The notes beneath the pieces are model-generated. The model did no database searches, had not been told where the DNA came from, and was given only the letters and a program-made list of their open reading frames with translations. From assembly GCF_003286085.1 (NCBI RefSeq), contig NW_020825294.1, positions 6,758,001-6,822,000 on the forward strand: 64,000 bases of DNA, read 5' to 3'. Of this stretch, positions 1 through 10,822 are shown in pieces; position 1 is the stretch's first letter, and every line of letters begins with the position of its first letter. Made by a program: the position numbers and the translations under genes. The DNA comes from Drosophila persimilis (taxonomy: Eukaryota > Arthropoda > Insecta > Diptera > Drosophilidae).

Positions 1-59
1 AGAAGAAGTGGCACAAGTCCTCCAAGAAAAGCAGCGAACACGATCACGGACATCACTGA
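1..59 (+). CDS. 3' end of an unidentified protein gene (partial)
   Basis: In frame 3 the first 59 bases read as a Lys/Ser/His-rich tail, KKWHKSSKKSSEHDHGHH, ending in TGA at 57-59. A perfect AATAAA follows 60 nt after the stop, which is what the end of a real fly gene looks like. The rest of the gene lies left of the window. The His-rich end could bind metal, but I do not recognise the family and 18 codons are too few to name it. It could also be a chance open stretch. Confidence 0.4.
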   Translation, partial: KKWHKSSKKSSEHDHGHH

Positions 60-118
60 GCCAAGACTGGAGCATGCATTGTGGCGCGTCCTTCCTTTTT
101 CCATGATATTTTTTAGGT

Positions 119-124
119 AATAAA
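119..124 (+). terminator. Poly(A) signal AATAAA for the left-edge gene
   Basis: AATAAA lies 60 nt past the TGA at 57-59 and is followed by a short CA-rich run. The spacing fits a short 3' UTR of the left-edge gene. Confidence 0.4.
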
Positions 125-679
125 CACACACACACAAATCAGACCCAGTAAAGAACCTCTTTACGTACTACAGATATTCCAGTACAGGTTTACATAAAGA
201 TCTAAGGATTTTGTTATTAAAAGAGAACAGCAGGAGCACCCAAAAGGTGCCAAAGATCCAAGATCTTTCGGGCCCGATGATAGCACGCTACGATTTTTCA
301 CCGAAAAGAGTCTTCCGATTTGAGTAATCACTTCATGGGGCTACGGATTGATTGCTTCAATCAACTCTGCGAAATATAATAGATTTTCCGCGAAAGCCTT
401 GCCAATAAATCAAGCGTCTTTAAAGGGAGAGTGGCCCTCAAAGCCAGAGGTCGCGGCAAGCCTTCTCTTCTAGAGCCTTCATTCTTCATGATTGCCACTG
501 TTTCATGGCGTAAGTTCAGTTCTGCTGTTAGTCCCGAATTGCTCTTCTTTCCACAGCTAATACTGCATTTCCTGTGACTCCTCTGACCTGGCCAAGTCAC
601 ACTGCGCCCCGCGGCTCTCTTTTGATAAAGTGTCTCATGGAATCCTCAGCACATAGGGATGTTGTTCCGCGAAGTATGC

Positions 680-885
680 CGTGGAAGTACTGCTTGTATA
701 AGAGCTCATCCCCAATCCAGCCCCGCTCTGACCACTGTGATGAAGGATGGCAAGCAGCGGACTCTCTACAGTCCACAGTAAAGAGTATTGAGGAGGCCAC
801 CAGGAAAAACCTTACAGAATTCCTTGGCGAATTGGGACTGAAGGATGGACTGACGGTCACCGATCCCACCTCCCCACCTCCAATG
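680..885 (+). pseudogene. Uba3 (NEDD8-activating E1 catalytic subunit) C-terminal fragment, decayed
   Basis: Two adjacent stretches in different frames together match the C-terminal region of Uba3, the E1 subunit that activates NEDD8. Bases 719-769 read SPALTTVMKDGKQRTLY, and 778-837 read VKSIEEATRKNLTEFLGELG, continuing to GLKDG and LTVTDPTSP by about 885. Eight bases separate the two blocks where the family has about three codons, so at least one base is lost. In the first frame a TAA follows almost at once. Weaker similarity may begin near 680. No start, promoter or upstream E1 domains are seen. This is a fragment of a retrocopy or duplicated segment, with no sign that it is expressed. The family assignment rests on remembered motifs, not an alignment. 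Confidence 0.72.
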
Positions 886-889
886 CCCA

Positions 890-2395
890 AAGACAGTGGT
901 GCGTTTGTTCTCCTCTTCGCGCTTCTTAAGATCCACCTCTACGCCTCTATTCATTCCGGGAGTGTTTGTGGAAATTGATTGGTATCTTTGCTACTCGTAT
1001 TATGTATTACTTGTCTTTAGTCCTAATGGTGAAAGTATTTCGTTAAGCGATGATGAATGAATGGATCTATGACAGAATTTACCTCACTCAAATCTTTGTT
1101 GCAAGATATTTGAACATCTGACGTTTGGATCTGGACAACAGCCCCCTCGGGGTCTTTGGGCAATATCTGTATCAGAATATCTGTATCAGGCCATTTAATC
1201 GATGCTCTACGGTTAGCTTATGTTTCACTCAATCAAATTAGAACAGTGTCTAATCGTATTAAATTGGTTCAATGCTCAGAAATATATATATTAATTGTGT
1301 GGGCAAAACCGAAAGGGGCTACCTACACATATAATGCCTTCATTATCTAGACCCACGTCCAATATATATGTACATACTCTTATGTGGCAACATGTATAAT
1401 CTTAAGACATAAACCCTTTCAAGACTGAGACAAGCCCCTTTTATAGTTATCTTTAAATTAGCCAATGCATGCGGCTGCTTAGTGAGAGATTACATGAGGC
1501 AGAACTCTATAAAGAGGGAAACTCCTACCCCTCCCCACCCGACACACACACACACGCGTAGGTTAAAGAAAACATAATTAGAAGGAAAATCGGAGGCATC
1601 TTGGACGTAGGGATCAAAGCTCAATTGGCTGCCCTACACCTGCATTGTTCTAATTGCCAAAAGGTAAGTGAAATATGAATATGCTACAGACACATGGGCG
1701 AAGGGAGGCAGGCGGGTAGGCCAACGCCAACCCGTCCGTGTCTAAGGTTAATTACGCAGACTGCAGGTCGTGCCTCTTGCCTCCTGAATCCTGTCCTTGC
1801 ACACACACACACACACACACACACACAGGCACAGGCACAGATTTTACCCTTGGAGACTGGAAGCCTGAGCTGCCATGCGTGTGTGTTTGTTTGCTTAAGC
1901 CATTTCCGGTTCGATTTTAGCCAAAATCTTGTCCATTTTCTAGCCTAACCAAACAAACGGAAACTGGCTTAGTTGGACAGGGAGAGGCGGGAGGCTGAGG
2001 AAGGGGGAGCAGGACGACGAGCACTACGATGCTGCAAGGACAAACCAGCTTTGTTTGGTTTCATATGCTAATCCTTCAGACCAGCGTCATAAATCATTCT
2101 CACCCAACTGGAGAATAGGGGCCGAGCCAGGCCGAGCCGGAGAGGCTAAGGAGAGAGCCCATGGTCTGGGGAGACATCCGAGCTCGGGGTTAAGTAAAGT
2201 TCGTCTGGGCCTAAAAGCTTTTTCTTTTTATTCTCTTCCAAAAAGGGTACTCTGAGGTTGGACTGACGTTTGGTAGATATGGTTTATAAGCCTGATCGGA
2301 TGACTATTCGAGAGAGTGTAAGAGAGTGGATGGAGGTCGTAGAACTGCTTCAACGATTAGGGACAAGAACGATCTTCCAGTGCACTCACAGACTC
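890..2395. other. Non-coding stretch
   Basis: No open frame here resembles a known protein and no splice-flanked exon could be built. The sequence is AT-rich with short CA runs near 1540-1560 and a longer one at 1800-1827. I see no RNA gene. Confidence 0.5.
1800..1827 (+). repeat. (CA)n microsatellite
   Basis: An uninterrupted CA run of 14 units, followed by GGCACAGGCACAG. It produces spurious His/Thr-repeat open frames. Confidence 0.95.
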
Positions 2396-2400
2396 GTAGC

Positions 2401-2530
2401 AGAGAGTTTTAACCGGGAGCTGTTAACGGAGAGCAGTACAGAAGAGCTGTAATCGGCAGCTGTTAACGGAGAGCTGTTAACGGGAGCGGTAACATACTGT
2501 TAACGTGGGGTGCTAACAGCGCTCTATCTG
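2401..2530 (+). repeat. GTTAAC-rich short tandem cluster, copy 1
   Basis: The unit is close to GAGCTGTTAACGGA. It occurs at about 2417-2432 and twice at about 2457-2482, with degenerate forms (GGTAAC, GCTAACAGC, TTTAACCGG) between and after. Related clusters lie near 30370-30446 and 34690-34790, and a weaker one near 29325-29420. It does not match a mobile element I know. Confidence 0.65.
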
Positions 2531-2983
2531 TCATTCGAATGAGAGTATTCCATGATTCGATACCCGGATTTCTGCCTTTCAATCTCGTGTCTTTTCTTTG
2601 GGGCTGTCCCCATCATGTCCAGGGATGAGTTACGCTGCAATCTGCTTTGAGGGAGGTGTGGTGGTGGTGCCAGTGCTTTGGCTGTCCCATGGTGATTCCT
2701 GGAATCCTAGCAACTGCAATGCCACAAACAACAAAGACCAATAACAACGGCATGAATATAACAAAGCTCTCCAGCCCCAGACCCAGCCCCAGCCCCAGAC
2801 CAGAACGGAGGAGAAGCTTCATCCTCAACAATACCCACAACAAAAAAAAAAAAAACAAAAAAAAAAGAGAAAAGTTTAGGTCTGTGATGGTCCCTGGCTG
2901 TGGTCCTGTTTCTGGTTCTGTTTCTGGGTGAATTGCAGCTGCAAGGTGAGCAGTCAACAGTTCAAATTCCCACAACATCACAC

Positions 2984-2984
<1 letters not shown>

Positions 2985-3017
<33 letters not shown>

Positions 3018-3040
3018 CTCTCTCTCTCTCTGTGTGTGTG
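2985..3040 (+). repeat. (CT)n then (TG)n microsatellite
   Basis: About 46 nt of CT/TC dinucleotides with one CG interruption run directly into a short TG run. It is a GAGA-type tract on the opposite strand, but no neighbouring gene suggests a promoter role. Confidence 0.95.
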
Positions 3041-3079
3041 TCTCTATGGGTTTTCCTTATTGTTTTTGGAAAATTGCCT

Positions 3080-3123
3080 CAACAGCAAGAGCAACAGCAA
3101 CAGCAACAACAACAACAACAACA
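3080..3123 (+). repeat. (CAA/CAG)n triplet repeat
   Basis: AACAGC and CAA units in tandem. They encode Gln/Asn runs in forward frames and Leu runs in reverse. The flanking sequence does not look coding, so I treat it as a non-coding triplet repeat. Confidence 0.85.
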
Positions 3124-4527
3124 ATCCCACATGGCCACTGGGCAAATGCATTAACGAAAGTGGTTGAGAGTGCAGAGCTCCATGAGGGGTGCCGTGCCAC
3201 GAGGATGGGGCCTGGTGTATCAGCACTAAAAGATCATAATTCACATAAGTCGACTAATAATTCAGTTAAGTTGAAATGCAACGCAATACACAAGTTGCTT
3301 AGTTCCCCCAGCAGCAGAGACCCCCAACCGCGGAGGGGAAAATGGCTTGCTGCATGAGGTCAGGGGGGCAAGTACGAGTGGCAGTAGTGGCAGCAGTGGC
3401 ATCATGGCCGCACACACACACTCGCACACGCATGGGAGCCATTCGTTGGGGGCGAGCGATGCCAATTTGGGTTTATGGTTCATGGCTGGAACTTGTTTCT
3501 GGAACTAAATTCGAAACTTCTTCGACTTCGCACTCGGAATAAATAAATTTGTTTGCATTCACGTACAGCACTGCCAATTCTTGAAGGCTTTAATCAGGTA
3601 CAATCAAGAGTTTTGCAGCCGAAAACAGTATTTTGAAAGCGGCTTACCATAAGCGCCCTTGGGCCCAAACTATTGAATAATAAATGTGAATTAATTGCTT
3701 CATAAAATAGGTGTTGCATTTTAAACAAAGATATTAATTAAATAAGCCAAATATTATTGCAAAACTGTTGAATGAATTAGAAAGTCGAATTAGAAGACAA
3801 TTAGTGGAAGATTCGATTTCCAGCAGATTGAAAATTTAATCAATATATATATCCATTTCCTCGTTTATCTTTCTATATACTACCTATAGAGGCTATACCA
3901 AAAACGGAACTATTAGTCATCCCTGATGTCATGCTGCTTTAATCTCCTAACCTCTCAGTATTTGCCTACTCCATCCGCTCTCTCTCTATGCAGCCACTGC
4001 AACAGTTTTTAAGGATTTTCAATGTTCTTGCAAATTAGTTTAATCCTCTCTTCTCCCATGCATGCATACGTTCTGAGTATCTGTGTGTGTGTGTGCCTGT
4101 TGTTCTGTGGTATGTGTCCGTGTGTGAAGAAGTTTATTGTTTACGGGGACCAAAAGGATCCTACTGCTTTAGAAAAGCCTGGCCTTTAGCTTCTATGTAT
4201 GCCCCTGCCCCTGCTTTCGTTGCATACTGTTTCAGCTGTTGCTGGGGCATAACCCCTTGCAGAGGGCATAACATTTTTGTGTGAAATATTTGTGACACCC
4301 AGATGGAATTTTCTATGAACCCATTATCCAAATGAATATATTTATTAAGAGATTTATTATCACATCACAAAGTGTGACTCCACCCAAAAAAAACATAGCA
4401 ACAAATCGTTCGAAACTTAATTTAAAAAAAAAAGTTCTTTTAATTTATTTAATGTGGATCTTTATACCATATCCTCCCAGCTAAAATGGTATAGATAATC
4501 CAATAGCTGTTCATTAAACTCTCATGC

Positions 4528-4580
4528 GAGTAAGAGCCAATTATTGAATAATTCGCTCATCCGAAAGTGCTGATTGGTGC
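4528..4580 (+). repeat. Dispersed 53-nt repeat, copy A
   Basis: Bases 4528-4580 align without length change to 12313-12365. Both begin GAGT(A/G)AGAGCCAA and end in a block of about 27 nt, CGCTCATCCGAAAGTGCT(G/A)ATTGGTGC, with one difference. It is probably the remnant of a small transposable element. Confidence 0.7.
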
Positions 4581-6071
4581 GATTTATGCTTCTAAATGAC
4601 ATCGATCGGAACAAAATAAATTGTTTAAAATACTGCGGAAAGTAAATTGCCGGATCTCCTAATTAAAACTTGAACTTTATGAACTGTAGTTGAATTTATG
4701 CCAACATTCAATGATTAAATTATATCTAGCCCAATGTAAATTAGACTTGAAGTTACATATGTGACCCCCAGGCAGAGCCCCGGGGGAAATGCACCTCGCT
4801 CGCGTTGGGCCAAACTTGCCCTCTGGGGTCTGTAGGGTGTTGTAGAGTGTAGAGTAGAGTGCTGCGGCATCGTGGAACGAGGCATCTGCTTGGGGGCAAT
4901 TAGGACAGCTCGTAAATATGCCACAGCGCGCTCGGATGCATCAATGAATGTGTCAATGATTAGGCTATGGCCGGCACAAAGGATGCCCCGACCAATGATG
5001 GCGCAAATCGAAATGTTGCACTTCAAGAGGGGGCGAATGGCGGCTAATGCAACTGCAGTGTAATGGGTGGAGGGTGCGGCATATTGAAGGCCATTGAGAG
5101 GGGGCTAACTGCAGGCCATAATCAAGCGAATGGAATACACACACACACGCACACACACTCAAGGAGCAACACAGAGAGTTGGGGGGCCCATTGCAGTCAA
5201 TTTATTGTGACCAATATAACGCCCGAACAGAGACTTCCAGAACAGCAGGATGGCCTCCTGTTGAAGGGGGGCACGGGCCCTGGGTGCATGTAAATTGAAA
5301 ATTATGGCAATGCGCAACAAGATTAGCCAATGGCAATGGCGGTGCTGCTCTTGCTCTTGCTCTTCCTGGTGCTGATGGTGGGGCCGGAACCATCCCCGTT
5401 CATAGTTCGTACTGTAACAAGACCCAAATGAATTTATTGAGATACAGAGAGAGATATGTGTAGGAGACAGGGGGAGGTTGAGGGGGAGGGCACCGCGAGA
5501 GTTGCACAAACATAAACTAAATGAATGCCCATGGCAGACAAATGAAGTTATGACTTAATGTATACAGTCCTATATAGAGGGAGAGCCCAGAGATACGTAC
5601 TGGTCCGAATATCCCCCCAACAAAAATAAAGTTATACGAAATATGGAGATTCTATACGGAAATGGTCGATGGGAGGGGGGAGGAACTTTGGAAAAACTCC
5701 CAAAGCAAAGTTCAACTTTATTCAAATTTTATTCGATGCTTAATAGAACGGAATTCAATGAATGTACCCGCAGGCTGGACACAGAACACTTTTGGGAACA
5801 CAATTTCTGACCATTGAATCGAAACGAGTGCACAAATTCTATGGCATGTGAAAGGACAGGTTTTATTATGATATACATGTGTATAATACTACTTAGATGT
5901 ACATATGTATGTATATTCAAACGTATAGTTGTAGTTAGCCGGATAATATATCGGTGCTACCACAAATGGAATTCCAAACCAATCGATTACAACTGCAAAC
6001 TCTATCTAGACGTTGCTGTAGATGCTGGAGGGCTATGACAGGAACAACGATGAGAGGTCGAAGGGCCAACT

Positions 6072-6081
6072 GTCACGTGAC
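6072..6081. promoter_or_regulatory. Perfect CLEAR/M-box palindrome GTCACGTGAC
   Basis: The ten bases match the consensus bound by TFEB/Mitf-type bHLH-Zip factors. No gene starts nearby; the closest gene end is ACX, about 4.6 kb away, so it may be a chance match. Confidence 0.3.
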
Positions 6082-8199
6082 CCCCTTGGGTCCCTGGTGT
6101 CACAACAGTTGTACCGATAGATATGTGGGATGCTCACTGATGTTCAAACCTTCTTGGCATATATCTAAAGGGTACCGTGAAAGACATGTGAAATGTGGCA
6201 GGGAGTGAGATGGGACTCCTTTCGAGCTGACTATTCACTTAAAGTAATGCAAACGATGGTTCGTACAAGGTGCATTTTCTTTATAAAGAAGAAACCCATC
6301 TATCTGCTCTCACAAAATTCCATTCTACCCTCAAAGAACTCATAAATCGAGCAGGAAAAACTTTCTTATCTCGAACAATGTCTTATATAGCATGATATCG
6401 ATTCCAAAATCGGTGAAATTCGAGATCTGGAGTCACTAAACACGTTTAGAATGCTGTCACCCTCGTCTTGATCAATGCTAATTCTTGTTTCGCTTCTTTC
6501 GGACGTCTTGAGAGTACTGTACAAGAAATGAGTCGTCTGAACCCTATCCCTAAACCTCGTTCCTCGTCTTTAAGTAATATGATATAAGATGAAAACCCTC
6601 ACTGTAGCTCAAAATCTGCCCATCGATTCCCTAAGAAGTCTTTAGATTCCGTAGAACTTTGAGAAGGAAAACCCAAGGCCCTTGCTGAGGAGGTGTCCCG
6701 TAGATAGAACCAGTGCCCTAGATGGAACATTTCACAGCTAAAGTCTCCCTGTTAGCCTATCAACCTACATTCATATGAATTTGGTTCGTTGCAAATTTCC
6801 AACACAGAATCTCCATTTATGTAAAATTCTTCTTTGAGCAGACGACAATTCCCTTGTAAAATGAACAAAGAAGTTTTTATAATTTCTGACACACATATTA
6901 ATCTGTAGTTGGAATCGACATGGAAAAGATTTTAACACACACCATCATTATGGGGGGGAAGTCGCAACGGTGCGGAGGGAGCAGAGGGATATATGTATGT
7001 ACATATCTTAGCTTTCGATGTGTCAAATTCATTCCACTCTAGCGCGCTGCAGTCGTTGGATCCTGCTCATGCTCTGCTCCTTCACTTGAGCATTTTTCTG
7101 CGCCATTTTGACACAGAATCCGGAAAGCCCTCACCCTCACACCCCCACACCCCCACACTCTGAAACGCTCCCATCTCTATCACATCTGCAGTTTGCCAGA
7201 GGCAACACATACACACACACGCATACATCTACCCGTGCCCTGCCCCTGCAATTTTCCACTCCCTGCCCAGGGAATTGCAGCCAAGTTTTCCTGCTGCATG
7301 CACGGGCTGCCTTATTATGCAAATGTCTCGACTGCGAGGGCCTCGAGATGCGCTCGCATGCCAACGTCATCGATTTATAAGTTATGCAAAAAGCGAGGGC
7401 CAGAATTTTCTCACTGCATCCTCCTCTATATCTGTATCTGTATCTTTCATGCCATCGACAATCCAAGAGGCGACTCTTTGACTGTTTGACTACTTTGTAA
7501 GCAATGGTTTACTGTTGTAGCTGCCACTTTTGCTGACTGCAATCACAGAATTTAGCAAAATCAATCTCAAACGCTGCCCGAGGTTCACCTTCTGTTTCCG
7601 TTCAACTTCCAGCCCCATCGCTGGCTTACTCGGTTTCCAATTAGAGTTCCAATCTCGTTGTATGTATATGCTCTCTGTTGTACCCTATCTAATCAATCAA
7701 TAGGGTAGAAGTTTTCAGTTCTAGAAAGATGAAAGAAGGATTAAATACTAAATATGCTTTCCTTTCCTCGGAAGGAAGGACAGAAAATATCCCAGTTGTA
7801 TTCCAGTGCAGGATCCCTGGAGGATTCCTTTCCACCAACAATGATCGTCTAGTGACATTCGTCCACCATGAGACAGGCAAATGGAAGCGAGGCCAAGAAG
7901 CAAGTGTTGAGCTCGAAGAACAATCATTACACTACAAACACTTAGTCCCTTTGCGTTTATTAACAAGACGCTGATTTGATTTGCTGGCCACAGAGTAAGG
8001 CTTAAAATGAGAGCGCCAAGAGTCGATCTACTATTCAAGACGATGTCGGATTGAAGAACTAGAATCCAAGATGATATGCACTACCAAGTGGGTGCCCTTT
8101 AGCAAGCGAGAGCGCGAAAGATCGAGAGAGCGATAGCGAAAGCAAGAAAGAGAGAAATACGCGAGAGAACGGCTGCATAGGCTGCTGCAGTGCGACAGC

Positions 8200-8244
8200 A
8201 TATGTATATGTATATGTATGTACATATGTATGTATGTACATATT
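8200..8244. repeat. TATG/CATA tetranucleotide palindromic tract
   Basis: Alternating TATG, TACA and CATA units form a largely self-complementary stretch centred near 8222. It could fold as a hairpin but shows no coding or RNA-gene features. Confidence 0.8.
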
Positions 8245-10708
8245 TATGTGGATTTCAATGTGGTACAATGGACAGTGCAAACAACGAACAATAATAGGTT
8301 TTACTCCACGTCTGCACCTCTGACTATGATCTATGTAGTACTGGGCTATATCGGCCAATATAGACATTTATTGTACGTTATATTTGAACGTATTTTATTT
8401 AGCTACTGTTTAAAATTGTTCATTCTTAAGATTAAAAGTTCTGTAATGGTTTCGCTACCAAAATTATAAACAATAATTTAGCGATATAAATTAGAGAATG
8501 ATTGGCTACAAGATCGTGATACAAATCCATCAGAAAGTAATATTGATAGCTCCCCAAAGAGCATTCTCAGCTTCGATCCGGTCTGACCATTTTTCCGTTC
8601 CTTGTCCGCTCTTTCTGTCCCCCCCCTCCTGATTGCTTTCAAGCTGAAACAAAGAGGGGAAAAAACTCGAAACGTAACTAGAACAACAGCAGCAGAAAAG
8701 CCGAGGAGAATGGGGAGCAACGGAATGGAATGGATGGCAGCAAAAAAATGTAAATCATTGGTAAATATCTTTTTACAATGCGAATTTTAATCAAAGTTTT
8801 TTCCGGACGCAGAGCCTCTTCCGCCGCGTCGGGCCGCCAGCGAAGTGAGTTCGATTTGTTATTGAATATCCAAAGAAAAAATAAGAGAACCAAATAAAGC
8901 GAAGTGACGAGCTACGACGAGTAGTGTTTTTGTCGATTTTAAAACCCTATCCGGCTTATGGGGCGACCCTCGCGCGGGCAATTAACATGAATTGATTAAT
9001 TGAAAATTTCATTTCAGTGCATTTAAATGGTAAACTAATAGCTTGTTTAATTAATTAATTGGAATTTTCATTTGTAGCATTTAACGTTTTTGCAACTTAC
9101 ATTTCAGGGTATTAAGCGTTGAAATACAATTTATTCAGTTATAATTGAACAAAATAAATAAGTATTGCTTATAAGTGGATACGTTTTGGATACTGTTTTT
9201 CCCCAGGTTGTTTTTTTTTTACAATCAGCACAAGACACCAAAACCATCCACTAAAATTGTATAATTATTAACAAAATAATCGCAAAAAGCGATCATTGGA
9301 GAATGGGGCATGCATTTCCTCATTCCCCCGACCTCACAGTTCTGTTTTGTTTATTTTTTTTTTGTGTTTTTTGCTTGTTTTGGGTTCACAGATCCTCCCA
9401 TTTGCATGGGATTAGCTTGTTGGTTTTTCGGCAAATTCGTTTCGGAATTCCCAAATATCCTTATTCACAGAGGGTCGCCTAACGGCGTTCCCCTACTGGT
9501 ACTGGTTGTAGTGGGGCATCTGATGATCCGCGCACTGTATTGGCTTTTTTCATATTACAATCGCACAACTCTCGATTGTAACCGTTCTCAGTATCTTTCA
9601 ATACCAATGACCATGAGGTCCCCGTTCTTTCAACGGGCTTACCCCAAACTTGTTTGTTTTTTTCAAACATTCTTAGCAACTTTTTCAGTTTTTTCAAACA
9701 CCTTGATTTGTTTATTTCAAACATTCTCTCAACTTTGTTTCAGTCGATCTGCTTCATTTGTTTGCCACAATTAGTGAGGAACGTGGCCAACCCTTGAGAA
9801 ACTGTGAGGCGCTCGACCGCCGAAGTAATCAGCAAGCCAGCGCTATATATATTCACCTTCTTGCGAATAAAGACTTGGGAATTATTAGGCGAACAAAGCA
9901 GCAGAAAACGAACGGAGCGACGGCTGCTACAGCGGCGGGAGGGAGAGCGAGAGAACAAACCGCTGCTGAGAGCAGCCAGAAGAGTGCAAGTGCAACGATT
10001 AGTGGTGGTTTTGGTTTGTTTGTGCTCTACTTGATCGGAGAGCGCTGCTGCGAGAGAAACGAATGGTTCTCATCTGGGCTCTCTCGCTCTTTTCATGCAT
10101 AATACGGTATGGCAAGCAGTGGATACAGTGTTATATGGCATTCTTACATCTGCCAATGTTTTTGCACATCGGTTTTAGTTATTTTTCCATTCCAAGCAAG
10201 AAAAATAAGAAAAAAAGAAGATAAACTAAGAAAATAAACTGAAAGTCCATCACACTTGTTGCTTGTCTCAGCCAGGCTACGAACCACCAGCATTTTGTCG
10301 TCATGCTCAGCACTCTCCTTTCATAAGGCTGAGAATTCTATGTCCATTGTTTGCTCTGAGCGTTTATGAGTCACACACACGCGCGTATGCACATATTTAA
10401 GTGTTTTCTGCGGTAAAATAAATGGTTTGATCTTTTTCGATCCTTCATTCGGGAGGCATGAGTGCACATATGTACATACATAGCTGTGGAATCATGCAGG
10501 CTCCTAATACACCCATATACTTGTATACAAATTAATGCGAACTAGGATTTATTTCTGATGAATATTATTATTAATTTTATTACGAGAATATGCAGCTCAC
10601 AACAAAAGCGTATATTTGTAGGAATCAATATTGGTCAGGGCGGCAGCTTAGTATGAGTAACGGTTGGCTGTTCCCCCAGGGAGAGCCGTTTTTGTATGTA
10701 AGCTGAAA

Positions 10709-10714
10709 TTTATT
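10709..10714 (-). terminator. Poly(A) signal for the ACX cyclase
   Basis: TTTATT on the + strand (AATAAA on the - strand) lies 109 nt beyond the ACX stop codon, a normal distance for a compact fly 3' UTR. Confidence 0.5.
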
Positions 10715-10822
10715 TATATACATATATTGAATACTTATGCCCTCTTTTACGAATCAATGGCGCTAAATGCGTCTTTTAATGGTAACGCAATAATAGATAT
10801 TAAAATAATTCATATTTAATAT

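Larger units (their letters stand above)
3130..10700. other. Long non-coding region left of the ACX gene
   Basis: No intact gene was found. The region holds CA/GT microsatellites (4083-4094, 5139-5160, 7207-7222), a TATG/CATA palindromic tract at 8200-8244, a 53-nt dispersed repeat at 4528-4580, and a T-rich tract at 9640-9750 in which TTTCAAACATTCT-like units recur. Around 9790-10100 the sequence resembles a fly 5' leader (TATATATA at about 9843, A- and CAG-rich), but no coding exon follows it before the oppositely oriented ACX gene. Confidence 0.5.

Noticed and set aside
574..978. 134-codon open frame at the left end as a real gene
   Set aside because: Only its middle part resembles Uba3, and the preceding Uba3 block lies in another frame. 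The N-terminal part has no similarity, so it is a pseudogene fragment rather than a gene.
9804..10102. Leader-like segment with TATATATA at about 9843 as the start of a + strand gene
   Set aside because: No coding exon follows on the + strand before the convergent ACX gene, and the frames are simple A/G-rich translation.
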